Shown piece after piece: positions 1 through 11,043 of a DNA stretch of 64,000 nt. This DNA comes from Leidyana gryllorum EB-2025a. Its lineage: Eukaryota; Apicomplexa. Both the position numbers and the translations under genes were made by a program. Positions within the stretch are counted from its first letter, which is position 1. Each line of letters starts with the position of its first letter. Location of the stretch: NCBI GenBank assembly GCA_048772705.1, contig JBLWGC010000092.1, positions 62,001-126,000 on the forward strand, read 5' to 3'. The notes beneath the pieces were generated by a model. That model worked only from the letters and a program-made list of their open reading frames with translations, made no database searches and had not been told where the DNA came from.

Positions 1-2
1 CG

Positions 3-125
3 GAGGTCGCATTGGATGTGCTCCCGGACTCAGTGTCTGTCGAGGACCTTTCTGAAGGTGGCAGAGTAGCCGGAAGCTCCCCTGACGTCGGGACCCACAA
101 GACGTATTGCACCTTATTTATTTGA
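3..125 (+). CDS. 3' end of an unidentified gene (partial)
   Basis: An open frame enters from the left edge and ends at TGA 123-125. It gives about 40 residues rich in Asp, Glu, Val and Ser (beginning EVALDVLPDSVSVEDLSEG). Its composition looks coding and the frame is uninterrupted to the edge, but 40 codons is too little to recognise a family. It could equally be non-coding sequence. Confidence 0.3.
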   Translation, partial: EVALDVLPDSVSVEDLSEGGRVAGSSPDVGTHKTYCTLFI

Positions 126-443
126 TCATCTGCGTCATCGATTGCTGAGGATTCGTTGGTGTTGGTGAGCGGCTGCATTGACAATGGCGGCTGATGAGGG
201 GGGTGGTACAACAGGACTGGCTCTCTTGGGTTTGGGGGGGAGTTGTCGCTCCAAATCTCGAATGGGCACCTTTGGGCGTCCAAGTACTTTCCAGTACCGC
301 GAACTAATGATCATTGATACTTTCTCTATAACTATATCTCGCTTACGGTCGTGGTTTTTCGGGGTTCTTTGGTGGGGGTTCACTCATAAGCGCATGCTCG
401 TGAGAGATTTCAAAAGGTGTGGAAATAACGTGTATGTGCTCGC

Positions 444-1342
444 TCACTCGACTTCGCCCAAATAGTCTTTGATTTCTTCCGTAGAGAGTAATCTGAACTT
501 GGTATCCGGTCCCACAATACCAATCTCGATCGTGGTCTCCGTCAGCGCCCCCTCGAAAGATTCTTTCAGCGTCCGAATTGCCGTGTGAATCGCGTCATCG
601 AGCTCGGCGTTCTCCTGGAACCTGTGGGAAATCCGCATCCAGAGTCAGAAACTCCTAGTCTGCACTCACCTGCGCTCTAAGAAGGTCTTGGCATTCTGCA
701 TTTCACGACCTATGGCGGTAGCCTTCCACCCAAAGTAAGCGCCAGAAGGATCCACTTGATATAGTCGGGGGCCTTCATCGTCATATCCTGCGACCAGCAA
801 GGAACAGCCGAAAGGTCTCACACCTCCAGACTGGGTGAACTCCTGTAATGTATTTGCCAGCACCTTCACGAGTTGTAGTGTCGGAATAGGCTCTCCATAC
901 ATCTTTTCATACATTAAAGCTTCCTTCCGTGCCATGGACAAGATAACTCGGAAATCAGCTGGCATTCCCGCGTACGAGCACCCAATATGGCCGCAGATCG
1001 ACTCCACTTTCGCCAGAGACTTCTCGTCGATTGTCGTGGACCCTAACTTCTTTTCAGCAGCAATGACAACCCCATCACGGGCCTGAAATAGAAGGTTTAA
1101 AACACCATCAGGATGACAACGAGATGGTTTACACATCGAACGGAAGCTGTCGCTGTGGAGATAACGAGAGGGGGACGATCAGCTCACACCACCGTTGAGA
1201 TGCAGACACACGTGTGTAGTCTTACTTTGATGCCCAGAGCGGGCCGCCCTTGTCGGTTGACGGCATTCAAAGCATATTCGATCTGCACAAGCTTGCCAGT
1301 GGGACTGAAAGTGGTTAGACTAAAGCTGTAATCGTCACCCAT
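444..1342 (-). CDS. PSMA2: 20S proteasome subunit alpha type-2
   Basis: Exons on the minus strand are 1226-1342, 670-1082 and 444-621; introns are 143 and 48 nt. The spliced product is 235 residues, the usual length for alpha-2. It opens with the alpha-subunit signature ([19 protein letters not shown], then QIEYAL), which forms the gate and outer ring of the 20S core. Later family landmarks are [25 protein letters not shown], the LKESFEG segment and a KDYLGEVE end. As an alpha subunit it has no catalytic threonine; its role is ring assembly and gating. The start is the only ATG giving the full N-terminal tail. The proteasome activator gene lies 90 bp upstream on the same strand. Family assignment is firm; splice sites rest on consensus and phase. 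Confidence 0.95.
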
Positions 1343-1432
1343 GACGGATCAGATACGAAATTTTTACTAAGAGGTGAGACTGGAGTGGCATGTTGGTCCC
1401 ATGCAGGAAGCTACAAAATAACATCTATCACT

Positions 1433-2670
1433 CTAATACACCATCATGGACCCGTCAGTAGACCGTGGTTTGATGACCTTCTGCCAATTCTGCGCCAGGT
1501 TTATATAACTATTGTGTGTGTATATGAGCCCAAACGTACCTTGTGTAGCATATCGTATACAATGGCGTAGTTGTTTCGAGTGTCCATGTTGGTTATCTTC
1601 ATCTGGAACCATTGCTTCTCGTCGAACTCGCGCAGAGCTACACGATAATCTTCCACATTGGGGTACTTGATGACTTTGGTCACCAGCTTGGCCCTGAATT
1701 GTGTTCAAAATCAATTTCAGTAGCTGGATTCTTGCACTCACCGATGCGTAAAGTATTTGGAGATGTTATCGCGCAACGCGAAAGCAGCGTCCTCAACTCT
1801 GCTAAGCTCGGAAATGACGTCCTCCTGGATAGCGACACCAAAGTTGTTGCCATCCTCAATTTTGGGTATGTTCAATTGAATCCACAATTTGACGGACGCG
1901 ACAACCTCAAGCAACTCTGAGGCGTCGTTCTTGACGGACTGAATCTTGTCAGCGACGGCCTTGTTGATCGGCACGTTTGCAGTGTAAATATACTCGCTCA
2001 ACTTCATTGTTTTGCCTTCAGCTTGCTGCTCTCCAGTGCGCATGGCAGTGTCCGTCTGCAGAAAGGGAATCGATAGTAAAGCTGGGAGGAGGTTGATAGG
2101 ACCTACCCGGAAACGTTTGCCATTAGCGTTCCGAAGCTCCTCGTCGTCGGCTACCAGATCGCATTGGGGCACCTTATAGTAGTCACACTCCGGAAAGTCC
2201 GTCACGCTGGTCACGAAGCCTGGGGCAGCTTCGATAGGCTGCAGAAAGAAAGGAATGAGAAGAGGGAAGTAGTATGATGAACAGACGAATGACGAAGGGC
2301 ACGCACACACACATTCACGCAGGAAGCCCGGAGTGCCATTATCTCGCAATGTAGATATTGATACACACCCACACCCAACCGCCGGCCGATTAAGGCCTTC
2401 TGACACGCAATAGGCACTCTCAAGGGGTGAAGATCTCGCGATCTGGTAGGTTGACACTCTCATTTGTGGAGAAGCAGGACTGACCTGCTCTGCATTGTAC
2501 TTCCTGATTCTGTCTGGGATCACTTCAGTCAAAATGAGAAGAGCTTTCTTTGTGACATTTTTTTTGAACTCTTCGTAGTTGGCCTGCAGTGCCTTGTCGG
2601 AGGCTTCGAGCTGCTTTGGCAAGAGGCTCGCAAGATTGCGATCCAGGGCCGATAGTCCTCCAGGGTTCAT
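1433..2670 (-). CDS. PSME3: Proteasome activator complex subunit, PA28/REG family
   Basis: Exons are 2485-2670, 2107-2238, 1742-2055, 1540-1693 and 1433-1489; introns are 246, 51, 48 and 50 nt. The product is 280 residues (human REG-gamma has 254). PA28 forms a ring that caps the 20S core and opens its gate without ATP. The activation-loop region is clear as KIEDGNNFGVAIQE near residue 171, followed by SRVEDAAF and ISKYFTHRAKL. The C-terminal helix bundle keeps YPNVEDYR and NNYAIVYDMLHK, and the chain ends SMMVY, a tail able to dock on alpha subunits. A KRFR cluster lies mid-protein where REG-gamma carries its lysine-rich insert. Non-animal genomes with one PA28 gene usually carry the gamma type, so the symbol is by analogy. 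Confidence 0.92.
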
Positions 2671-2797
2671 GGTTGTCAAGACAGTCGGTCTGTGACTGTA
2701 GAAATAATTTTTGGGGTTTGCGGTTTTGTCATTTTTAGGATTGATTATATAGAAAAGGCTACATTTGTGTCTACGCGGTCAGTGGCATTGAAGGGTA

Positions 2798-5700
2798 TCA
2801 GTCTCCGTTAGGGCGGCCGAGGTCGGGGGCGCTGCCAGTGCTTTGAAAGGAGGCGCCTAGGGTGCCGCGGAGTGCGTTGGAGAAGAGGCGACTGGTAGTG
2901 ACAAGGGTGGCTCGGGGGCCTTGTTCCGGCGGGCGTTGCTCTTCCGGTTCGTTTCGAGGCTTCCGGTTGCGCCCAGAACGGTTGACGGGTCTGCTCGAGG
3001 CGACCACAGCTTTGCGTTTCGCGGCGGCCTCGACGCGTGCCCGCCGCTTCTGCTTAGACGAGACAGGTTCGGGTGGCGGCTGAGTGTCCGTTTGCTTGTC
3101 CTCAACCGTAATAGATGCAGCGGCGGGCTCCACCAAAGCTCGCTTTGACGGAGGAATATATAGCTCCTGCTCATCGCGTTTACCGCGCAGGAGTGTTCGG
3201 GAGTCAGGGAAAGAACAAGCCCGTCTCACCGCAATGGGTGACGCGGCCGGACTGGTGGTCACGGCTTCGTGATGCAGCCGCTCAATGGCGTGACTCAGAA
3301 GAGCGGTGGCTTTGGTAAACTCGCCTGCCAGCACGTGATCGGTTCTCGGCGGGATTGTGCTTTTAGACGACGACGACGCCTCAGAGGGAGGAGGTGGCGG
3401 GGAGGAGGGAGGCACTACTTGGGGAGGGGCCGCGACCACTGATTCACTGGTGTCACTCTCGGATCCAGCGTGTTTGTGCGTACGCTCTGATCTCTTGAGG
3501 TGCTTGACCCACCTCTGCCACGCCAAACGAATGACTTCTTGTGTACGCTCTGGCAATTTCGTTTGGAAAACACCCGCCTCAGCGTCGTACTCAGCAGACT
3601 CCCCCAATGATTCCAGATCCTCACCCTCCACGTTGCACGGATGGCACTTAGGAACCGCAGGTTGGAAAGGCTCGTTGAATGTGCGATTATACCAAGGCGC
3701 TTCTTGCAGCGTATCGTGCAGAGCCTCCAGATATGCCAGCTCGTCAGATTCCAGAAAGTAAACCTCGTTGGCCAATAAACCTTCGTTTCCAGCACCCACG
3801 GACTCGTCCACCACCCAACCTTTGAGTCGGCATACGAAATTACAAGGACTGAAAAGCACATCAATTGGTGAACAGTTGTCCCGTGATCGCACGGGCAGCA
3901 GTAAAGAAGGCATCGCTGTACGACCAGTGCTCTCCCACTCGGCAACCTGAGCCCTTCGAGCGGAATTGCTCGTCCAGGTCGCGGGCCAACCGGTCGGAGG
4001 CAGGTGGTCGATGAAATACCGAGACCACCAATCGTCAGTACTCTCGTCGTAACACGTGGTCGTCGTGGTGCTGTCGAGTGGCCGCATCTGTTGTTGTGTG
4101 TCAATTTCAGCCTCTGACACGGCCGGTGGCACGTGGAAGGCGCGTTGATTGTGGTGCTGCATATGTTGCGAACCACTGCGGGACGTGCGATGGGCTCGAT
4201 TATTCTCGCCTGTTAGGCTGGTTGACGAAGGGGGGGGGAGGTAAGTGCGAGTGTCACCCGCCGCAGTGGATGTCGGGTGCTGGCTGTGAGGATTTGACGG
4301 CGTCTTCGGACGTACCACATTGAGGTATTCCTCTGGACGGACGATTTGGTGGAGCGTTCCGTGCAGAATTGACCTAACATCCCGGCGGGAGAGGAATTCG
4401 CGCGTCCACCAAGTGCTCCAATCTGGGCATATCGAAGTGATTCTCAAGACGTGAAGTCGCTGATTTAATAAGACGACGGCCAAATCGGACTTGGGACGGG
4501 AGCAGCACCCGCAGAATGGACGGAAGACGTGATATTCGAGGCCTCGAGCAGAGACAGCTGAACTCTCCCAGCGCTGATCAATTTTGTTGGGGGGGCCGGA
4601 ACAACGACGCCGTTGTTCCTGACGAGCTAATTGCTCCTCCAGCTGGCGCAGACGATCGGCACAACCAGGTATGACGAAGCGGCTCGAATAGCTTTCTTCG
4701 AAGAGAAACGCTAGATGCTGCCGGAATTGCTGGGCAATGAATTCCTGTGCACTTTGGGAAGGAGCAGCACCCGTAGAAGGGAGAAGAGGATTTAATTCCG
4801 CTGAAGCCAAACTCTTCACGCGTGTGGTGGTATCGCGCATGAACCTCATCAGTTTCGACAAGACTCGGGATCCACGCTTCAACTCCAAGATGTAAACCAG
4901 CCACGTCGCTGCGCTTATCTTTGCTGCCAAATCAGTTGGGCCGCCCGGCTCGAATTGCGACGCAGACGTGTGTCCCATCGCTGCCTCGTTGGTCCCGACC
5001 CACCGGACCGAGAGGTTGAAAGCAGAGTCTGGGATTGAGCTCGGGTCCTCCACGGAGACAACTTCGTCCCAGACTCCGTGGTGGTTGGGCAGTGAGGCCA
5101 CACGCTCAGCCACTTCCACGTCATTCTTCTCGATGCACTGTGCCCTCGATATAGTGATTGTGCGCGTCAAGGCTCTGCGGTGCCCACACAATCGGAAGAA
5201 GCGGTACAGGGCGCCGAACACCGGTGCCTCACGGTCGCAAGCAGCGAGCATGTCTTCAGCATTCTCCGAACTCAGCGTTAGGAAATTCTGCAGGGGACAA
5301 GTGCCGTAAAATACCACGAGGATCATCCACACGATCCCGGGCAACCCTCCTTCACGCATCGTCGGCAGCCGTCGAGCTTTCGCCCAGTACTTCAGCATAC
5401 GCATTAGCGGCCGCAGCGATAAATTGTGCTCAATCACGCTTTTGAAATACGTTGTATGCCGGATAGAGTTCAGCGTGTTAACCGATATGTCACACAAAAT
5501 CCCCGAAGGAGTCGTCATCGACAAAAGTGGTACTCGGGCCGAGTCTACCACCTGCACATGGGATTCTCTGCAAACGCTCGAGTCGTCAAGGAATCTCAAT
5601 AAAACACAAGTTCTCCAACGAAATCACCGAACACCGCACCCAACCCTCTCCATTGTCACGCAGAAAGTGACAAGAAGAGTCCGGGTGAGCCTCGGTTCCG

Positions 5701-6209
5701 TCGCGGAGACCTGTTTTGGGATGTTGCACTCACCGAAGGAGCCAGGGAAGGGGAGAAGGTTGCATGCTGATCAGCTGCTGGCGTGTATGCTCGATATTCT
5801 GAAGCATCCACAGGGGTTGGCCAGTGTTGGTGAGAAGGACAATGTCAAGGTCGGAACCGTAGGTATCGGCTTCGTATGCGGTGGAGCCCACCACGGACAT
5901 GGAGATGCGCTGACCGTAGCCCAAGAAGCAGAAGTCCGCGAAGCTGTTGAAGAGGTCTCGCTTGCCCTTACTCTCGGCCTCGGTGGGCATGATACGCTTG
6001 ACATACAGATCCAGGGTGGCTTTGAGTTGGGCAATGAGCCCAGCTCGGAAGACCCCGGGCAGCTCGTGGACTAGTTGGTCAGTCGAGGTGTAGTGCGTGG
6101 GGGCGGACTCGACCACACGCCCAGCGGTGGCTTGGGCCACCACCACCGGACGTGCTACCAAGCCAGGGAAGATATAGCAGGGGCGAAAGGCTTGAGGGGT
6201 GACCTTCAT
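2798..6209 (-). CDS. Non-canonical poly(A) polymerase / terminal uridylyltransferase (TRF4/Cid1 type)
   Basis: Two exons, 5734-6209 and 2798-5567, with a 166-nt intron, encode 1081 residues. The nucleotidyltransferase fold is visible: GSTAYEADTYGSDLDIVLL near residues 108-126 holds the Gly-Ser motif and the first two catalytic aspartates (D120 and D122), and CDISVN near 184-189 supplies the third. The PAP/25A-associated domain follows (YWAKARRLP, then GGLPGIVWMILVVFY). Such enzymes add A or U tails to RNA 3' ends. The remaining 700 or so residues are low in recognisable structure: Ser/Pro-rich stretches, a Pro-rich run and a Lys/Arg-rich end (KQKRRARVEAAAKRK) that may bind RNA or direct nuclear entry. 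The frame is open upstream of the chosen ATG, so a short extra N-terminal exon is possible. Whether it uses ATP or UTP cannot be read from sequence. Confidence 0.85.
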
Positions 6210-6565
6210 CACTAAGTTGCCCTCGGGCGGAGGAACCAGTCTAAGGGGGAGCGTTCGGTGGGTGGCAGCATCCGACGCGCGGTGGCGGGCTGATGCGGTT
6301 CAAAAATTCTCGCTGAGACAATGATGCGACCCACCTGGCGGATCAGTAGCAGGCCTGTTCAGAAGCGAAGAAACATGAGGACCTGGAGCGTCACTTGTAG
6401 CGCTTCTCTGTTGCGGCAACCGCAACGAACCAGCCTCAGAACCATCAACACTCATCGCACATTGCTCCACAACAATGTAAGGGGAGGGAAAAAGCAGTCG
6501 AGCCACACCCAACTCCAACTGCTAAACTTTATGTAAATCGTATCCCCAAGCTCAGTTGCACACCC
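6210..6565. other. Spacer between TUTase and TAP42 genes
   Basis: 356 bp lie between the TUTase start codon and the TAP42 stop codon, both on the minus strand. It should hold the TUTase promoter and 5' leader and the TAP42 3' end. No ORF with a family match and no repeat was seen. Confidence 0.5.
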
Positions 6566-7929
6566 CTAACCCCGATTCACATCCTTGTTTCCACTACCTC
6601 TCGGGTTCTCGTCCTTCCAATCATCCCACTGTCGCGCCTTCAACTACGCACAGAAGAACATCAACAGTCCGTCCATGTCCGTCGTGTCACAACGTACCTC
6701 GTTCGCCTCGTCAGACTCACACATACTCGGACAGTCTGTGTGCTCACAGTCCTCCTTTTCACACCACTCCTTCACAGTTCGCTTCTGCCGCGCTCCCAAC
6801 TCGTGAACCTCCATCGCCAGATCGGCTTCTGCAGCTTCCCGAAGGCTGATACTCGGCAAAACTGCACAACCAGTATTCTTCCCCGCCAACTGACGTCAAG
6901 TACTCACTGTGCCCTGGCTGAAAGATGCGGCTCGTGTACAGCTTGCGCAGCTCCGCGCTGTTTCGCTAAAGAAAGCGAGAAACGCTTATTTATGGCCCAG
7001 GTACAACCCACGGAACAACTCACGATTTTAAGTATGAACGGCCGTGACAGCACCTTCCCTTCGCCATCCAGGCGCAGCCCGTCAGACGAGTCGTCCTCAT
7101 TGCTTTTTCCCTGCCCCTCTGCTCCATGACGCTGGGCACTGAATCGTGCCAGCAGAGGCAACTCCTGCACCAAGAGCTCCATATTCGTCACTGCCTCCCC
7201 TATCGCTCGTGCTAGAAACTTAATCCAATACGAACGCCCTTCTTCATTGTCCTCCAGTTTCCACCCCTCACTCATCAACAACTAAAGAGCGGCACACGCC
7301 AACCTTTGAGCTCACCCAATTCGTGGGCAATCCTGACTCACCTCTAACTCAGCGTCCAGCTCCTTACGCACAGCGTTACGCGCTATGATCTGGTTACGCC
7401 GATTCGAGGCTCGCTCAAATTCGGTAGCGCCCTCGTCCTTCTCCCGATTAACGGCCTTTTCGAAAGCGTCAGCTAAACCTCTGAAATCAGAGTCTTCTCG
7501 CGCTAAATTCGTGACTTCATACACGAACAATGAGTAATGTAACTATCAGCAAGTCAGCCAACCGAGCACGAAAGCGGAAGTGGATACCTTGGCCGCTAGT
7601 AGATTTGAGTGGCGAGATTCGATCCCGGGTAAGCCCTCCAGACATTTTGCCGTCACGAAACTAAGCAACAGCAGTGGCAAACTTGTGGTCGGGACGTCGG
7701 AGAGCAGTTCATTGGAACTGAAAAGATATAGGCTTTGTACTTGGTCTGTTATTCAATTCATATGTCAACAAATGTGATGCCAAAACACCATTGCGATACC
7801 TTGTAACACTTTGCACTTCTCAAAAATGGCTTGCTTGGACTCTGTCCGAGTACTAGTCTTGGGGACAAAAGTGTACTCGTCTCCGAATTGCCCAAGCAGT
7901 TCCAGGCACTGACTGACCGCGGTGGTCAT
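6566..7929 (-). CDS. TAP42: TAP42/IGBP1 (alpha4) regulator of PP2A-type phosphatases
   Basis: Seven short exons: 7800-7929, 7588-7745, 7342-7542, 7024-7281, 6908-6965, 6698-6861 and 6566-6643. The introns are 45-60 nt and every junction keeps phase. The product is 348 residues (human IGBP1 has 339). TAP42 binds catalytic subunits of PP2A, PP4 and PP6 downstream of TOR. Family landmarks appear in order: LYLFSSNELLSD in exon 2, a basic helix AVNREKDEG in exon 3, the VQELPLLARF helix and RPFIL motif in exon 4, ILPSISLREAAEADLAMEV in exon 6, and the C-terminal signature QWDDWKDENPRG in exon 7. The start at 7929 gives MTTAVSQCLELL; an in-frame ATG 60 nt upstream is also possible. Because exons are tiny the gene is easy to miss by ORF length alone. 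Confidence 0.92.
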
Positions 7930-8133
7930 ACTATAATTATTTGTAATATCGACCACCACACTTGGGTCGCTTCTCCAAGTATCCTTCAATCGCTTTCAAA
8001 GTGTCAATCCAATTGGTTACTACACACACATTGGTGACATCGTACGGATACGCCGGAGGCACCGCCTCATATGCTTGAAACCAGACTGCCAATTTGACAA
8101 CCTACGAGTGCCCATTGTCCCACAGAGTTCTCT

Positions 8134-8719
8134 CTATTCGGCCACGCTTACTGGTTGCACACGTTTAATCTGGGATTTTTGATCATCTACGAATATATCG
8201 GTCAACGAGTTCTCGCATATGGCTGCTTTATCCTCCACTCCGCAGTAGATGTGCCCACGATCCAATATATCGTGGGCTTTATGCGCAGCCATATAGTTTG
8301 TAATGAGTTTCCGATCGTTTCCTGCAGAGACCAAAAGGAAACGGCATCCGCGCCGTTTCAATCTACGGCAAACATCGGACCAATCCTCGAACGGGGCTGT
8401 TTGCATTCGGAGAGAATTGAATCCACAACCTGCATCATGTCGTCATAACAGGAAAGCATTACTACATCGATACATACGTCGGCGGATGAGATCCAGTTGT
8501 CCACTTTTCGCAAAGTTACGCCACTCTGTTTTCACCTCGTCCAGCGAAAGCTGACTACCATAGTGCAATGCGAGGCACTGTTGCTTGACTGAGAAAATCG
8601 CCTGATGACCCCCAAAACCTATCTGTAAGTCGCCTACCTTTGAGGAGCGGGAGTATTGTATCGTCGAAGTCGAGAGCCACTCGTACAGGCCAGATCACAC
8701 AGGCCAAGACTGGCCGCAT
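8134..8719 (-). CDS. Haloacid dehalogenase (HAD)-like hydrolase
   Basis: Exons 8638-8719, 8478-8588 and 8134-8429 (introns 49 and 48 nt) encode 162 residues. HAD motif I is DFDDT (residues 17-21) with the nucleophile Asp17 and acid/base Asp19. Motif II is seen as RFLLVSAG, a lysine follows, and motif IV is IFVDDQKSQ with paired aspartates. This is the catalytic set of Mg-dependent phosphohydrolases. The cap insertion is small, as in the compact soluble HAD phosphatases. Substrate cannot be told. The start at 8719 follows a hydrophobic frame that is open further upstream, so the N-terminus could be longer. Confidence 0.75.
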
Positions 8720-8907
8720 CGACGCATTGGGCCTCGCCTGTACGCCAAAAAAAAATTGGTTGTGCCACTTGTGGCCCACCACACCACCGATCCTGATGAA
8801 GGTTCTTTGACCCACTACTTCGGCTGATTGGATGTCTGAGCGAGTTCCAGCATTATGCACATTGCTCCGGAAATCTATAGGAGACGCGCGCACGTGTGTG
8901 CTTCATC

Positions 8908-9165
8908 ATGATGTTCATCAAGCCAACATTCTTGTTCTTCTGTCTGTTCACTGGAATGTCTTATGCGGAGGTGAGAAAGATACAGCTTGTATTCAACGGT
9001 TCTCAGAATGACGCTGCAGCTGAAGATCCTCGCCTGGCTACGATCCAAGCTCTTGCAAAAATGCTGGTTCGATTGATGCGCCAAGTAAGATGTTTCCTCT
9101 TCCACTCTCAAGCATTTGCGTAGCTGGACGAAACAATGGCCATTGAACTGAGTACTCCGGCCTAG
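8908..9165 (+). CDS. Small putative secreted protein, 72 residues
   Basis: Exons 8908-9084 and 9124-9165 are joined across a 39-nt intron (GTAAGA to TAG) and keep phase. The product starts with a strong signal-peptide-like stretch, MMFIKPTFLFFCLFTGMSYA, then a short mature chain of about 50 residues, mixed charged and amphipathic (LATIQALAKMLVRLMRQ), ending STPA. There are no cysteines in the mature part. It is divergent to the HAD gene, 188 bp away. I know of no family for it. The signal peptide, canonical splice sites and in-frame stop argue that it is real, but such a short ORF could be fortuitous. Confidence 0.5.
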
Positions 9166-9210
9166 TCTAGAAAGTATGTCCAGCAATATATGTGTCTGGC
9201 ACTTGATGAT

Positions 9211-10251
9211 CTAGGGTGCCAGGCTTGGCACAGGAGGCCGTTGTTTGCCATAGGCAGTATACCAACTTATGTATTTTGCCATGGAGAGGGAGGGGGTTGG
9301 GGATTGATGGTCAGGGGAATGATCGCCTGGGGTCAAGCGGCGCGGAGCGGAATTACAATGGTCCGGGGGTCGTCGAGGCCGTCGCGCAGGACTGCATGGT
9401 GTGGACAAAGCGGCCCGTGTCGATACCCCGGAAGGAACTGGGGCGATGGGATTCTGCAAGGACATAGGTTTCCCCGGGATATCAGAAGACTCGTCAGCTA
9501 CCCCGCTGATCGCTCGGTAGTGATTTGTCATCAGTGAAGCTCCGAGTTGGCGCAACCGCTGAACATTTGCTTGAGCTGTGCCTGGATGAGGCGCGGGCGG
9601 AGAAGGCGATTGACTGGCTGGCGAGAAAAAGATAGGAGGCGGCGAGTTCGCCAGATGTTGCACCGCCGGACTCGAGGTAGTCAAAGCGGAAAATCTTGGA
9701 GACAATTCGTTGGTGGTCTGATCCTGTTCGCACAGCTGAGACGTCAGAGTATTCTCCAACGCCACCAGTTGATTCATGAATCCTATATTAGGACATATAC
9801 ATGGACGGAGGGTTATGACCCGTAGGAAAGCCTCTCGCAGCGTCATGTGCTGAGGCCATGTGCATTTTTCATTGCATTGGCTTTTACTCACCTGAACTCG
9901 CATCAGATAGGCGATGACAATAGTAGCGGACCGGGATACACCCGAACGGCAGTGAACCAAAACCCCTCCGTTCGGATTGCTGATGTGCTTGTCAATGAAA
10001 TGCACTGCTTCGTCCAAATGAGCCAGAATCTGCTCAGCGCTGATGTCTTCAACATCTATCCGCCACTGCTCGACGCCTGGCAAGTCTAAATCCTGAGCGT
10101 ACGCTGAATGTATATTGCGGCGGCTGCTCACTCCGAAGTCGAAAGTGCTGCAGCACGATATGACGCCCGTGATGCATTTCTCCCTGAGGAACCGCGTATC
10201 GGAGGCATCCTTCAGGTCCCCGAGGTACAGGCGGCCCAAGATTTCGGACAT
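9211..10251 (-). CDS. Dual-specificity protein phosphatase
   Basis: Exons 9892-10251 and 9211-9849 flank a 42-nt intron; because 42 is divisible by three the frame also reads through. The spliced product is 332 residues. The DUSP domain fills residues 1-160 with a complete active site HCRSGVSRSAT (Cys101, Arg107) and the upstream VEDISAEQI segment carrying the likely general-acid Asp. The C-terminal half is Pro/Ser/Ala-rich and looks disordered (SPPPIFFSPASQSPSPP and similar), with no second domain. It would dephosphorylate Ser/Thr/Tyr residues; the substrate is unknown. No kinase-interaction (rhodanese-like) domain is present, so it is an atypical DUSP rather than a MAPK phosphatase. Confidence 0.88.
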   Translation of the reverse strand: MSEILGRLYLGDLKDASDTRFLREKCITGVISCCSTFDFGVSSRRNIHSAYAQDLDLPGVEQWRIDVEDISAEQILAHLDEAVHFIDKHISNPNGGVLVHCRSGVSRSATIVIAYLMRVQVSKSQCNEKCTWPQHMTLREAFLRVITLRPCICPNIGFMNQLVALENTLTSQLCEQDQTTNELSPRFSALTTSSPAVQHLANSPPPIFFSPASQSPSPPAPHPGTAQANVQRLRQLGASLMTNHYRAISGVADESSDIPGKPMSLQNPIAPVPSGVSTRAALSTPCSPARRPRRPPDHCNSAPRRLTPGDHSPDHQSPTPSLSMAKYISWYTAYGKQRPPVPSLAP

Positions 10252-10366
10252 CGTTCTTGACGTTTATTATAGAAAGGCGTCTGTTATTGTTTCAAGTCAC
10301 TTATCACTCATCGAATAATCCATCACAGAAGCCATTGATCACGCCAATCTCTCTGTCTTTGCTCGC

Positions 10367-10739
10367 TTACTGTCCCAATCGACCGCCGGCTGCACTACAC
10401 GCCCCAAAACGCTCGGCGGTACGCATTATCAACATCAGATCCTCATACAAACCGTTTGTTTTCTTCCTCAGAAGGTCCCAAGACGTTGCCCGCACAGTTC
10501 TGCGAGAAGGAGTAAGAGAGGGGCTTTACCTACTGAACCTACATGATCAAGGCTCCCGCTGAGTCGATAGTTAGCTCCTTCTCAGCCTTATTCATGTGCT
10601 GTTTTATCTCATCATCCACAGACAAGATAGCCCGCACATCTTCCGCTAGACTTGCTGAGCCCAAAGCCAAACGAAGGGTACTACAAAATAGTCTATTAAG
10701 CCCAGGTTCAGCAGCTTACTGTGCGTAACGCAACCCCAT
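10367..10739 (-). CDS. PCC1: KEOPS/EKC complex subunit Pcc1 (LAGE3 family)
   Basis: Three exons, 10720-10739, 10543-10680 and 10367-10499, with introns of 39 and 43 nt, give a 96-residue protein; none of the exons makes a long ORF. The product begins MGLRYAHTLRLALGS. The family pattern follows: LAEDVRAILSVDDEI, then KELTIDSAGALI, TVRATSWDLLRKKTNG and LMLIMRTAERFG, matching the small alpha/beta fold of Pcc1 and its conserved C-terminal TMERFG-like helix end. Pcc1 is the dimerisation subunit of KEOPS, which makes t6A37 on tRNAs reading ANN codons. All splice phases agree. Similarity was judged from memory of the family, so this is strong but not proven. Confidence 0.82.
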
Positions 10740-11043
10740 AGAGAGACAGGGACTGTCAAGGACGTAAAAAAGTTACTTGCAACTTACAGGGTCCACCGAC
10801 TCCAATTAACTTGATCTTACTTAATTCACTTCTTACGGAGCGTTGTATTAGCTAGCTTTGGTCTTTCACCGTAATACGGTATATATCTTTGTGGTGAGTG
10901 ATCGATCTGACCGGCCGGTGTGGTGCGTGCGCGCGAAACCCGGAGACACCTGTTCAACAACACACTGAATACCTTCGATGTGTTTTGCAGTTTCCCGCCC
11001 TTATTGACTCAATATTGATCTTCTATTATCACCTGCCCTAAGC
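10740..11043. other. Divergent promoter region between PCC1 and a cyclin gene
   Basis: 304 bp separate the two start codons. It contains an AT-rich element with TATA-like sequence near 10880 and no convincing ORF. It probably serves both genes. Confidence 0.4.

Noticed and set aside
135-383. 82-codon minus-strand ORF and overlapping plus-strand ORF left of PSMA2
   Set aside because: No family resemblance and located where the PSMA2 3' UTR is expected.
7560-7640. tRNA T-arm-like GATTCGATCCC sequence
   Set aside because: It falls inside a TAP42 exon and no acceptor or anticodon arms can be drawn.
10257-10562. 101-codon plus-strand ORF over PCC1
   Set aside because: It is antisense to the two conserved Pcc1 exons, which have clear family similarity.
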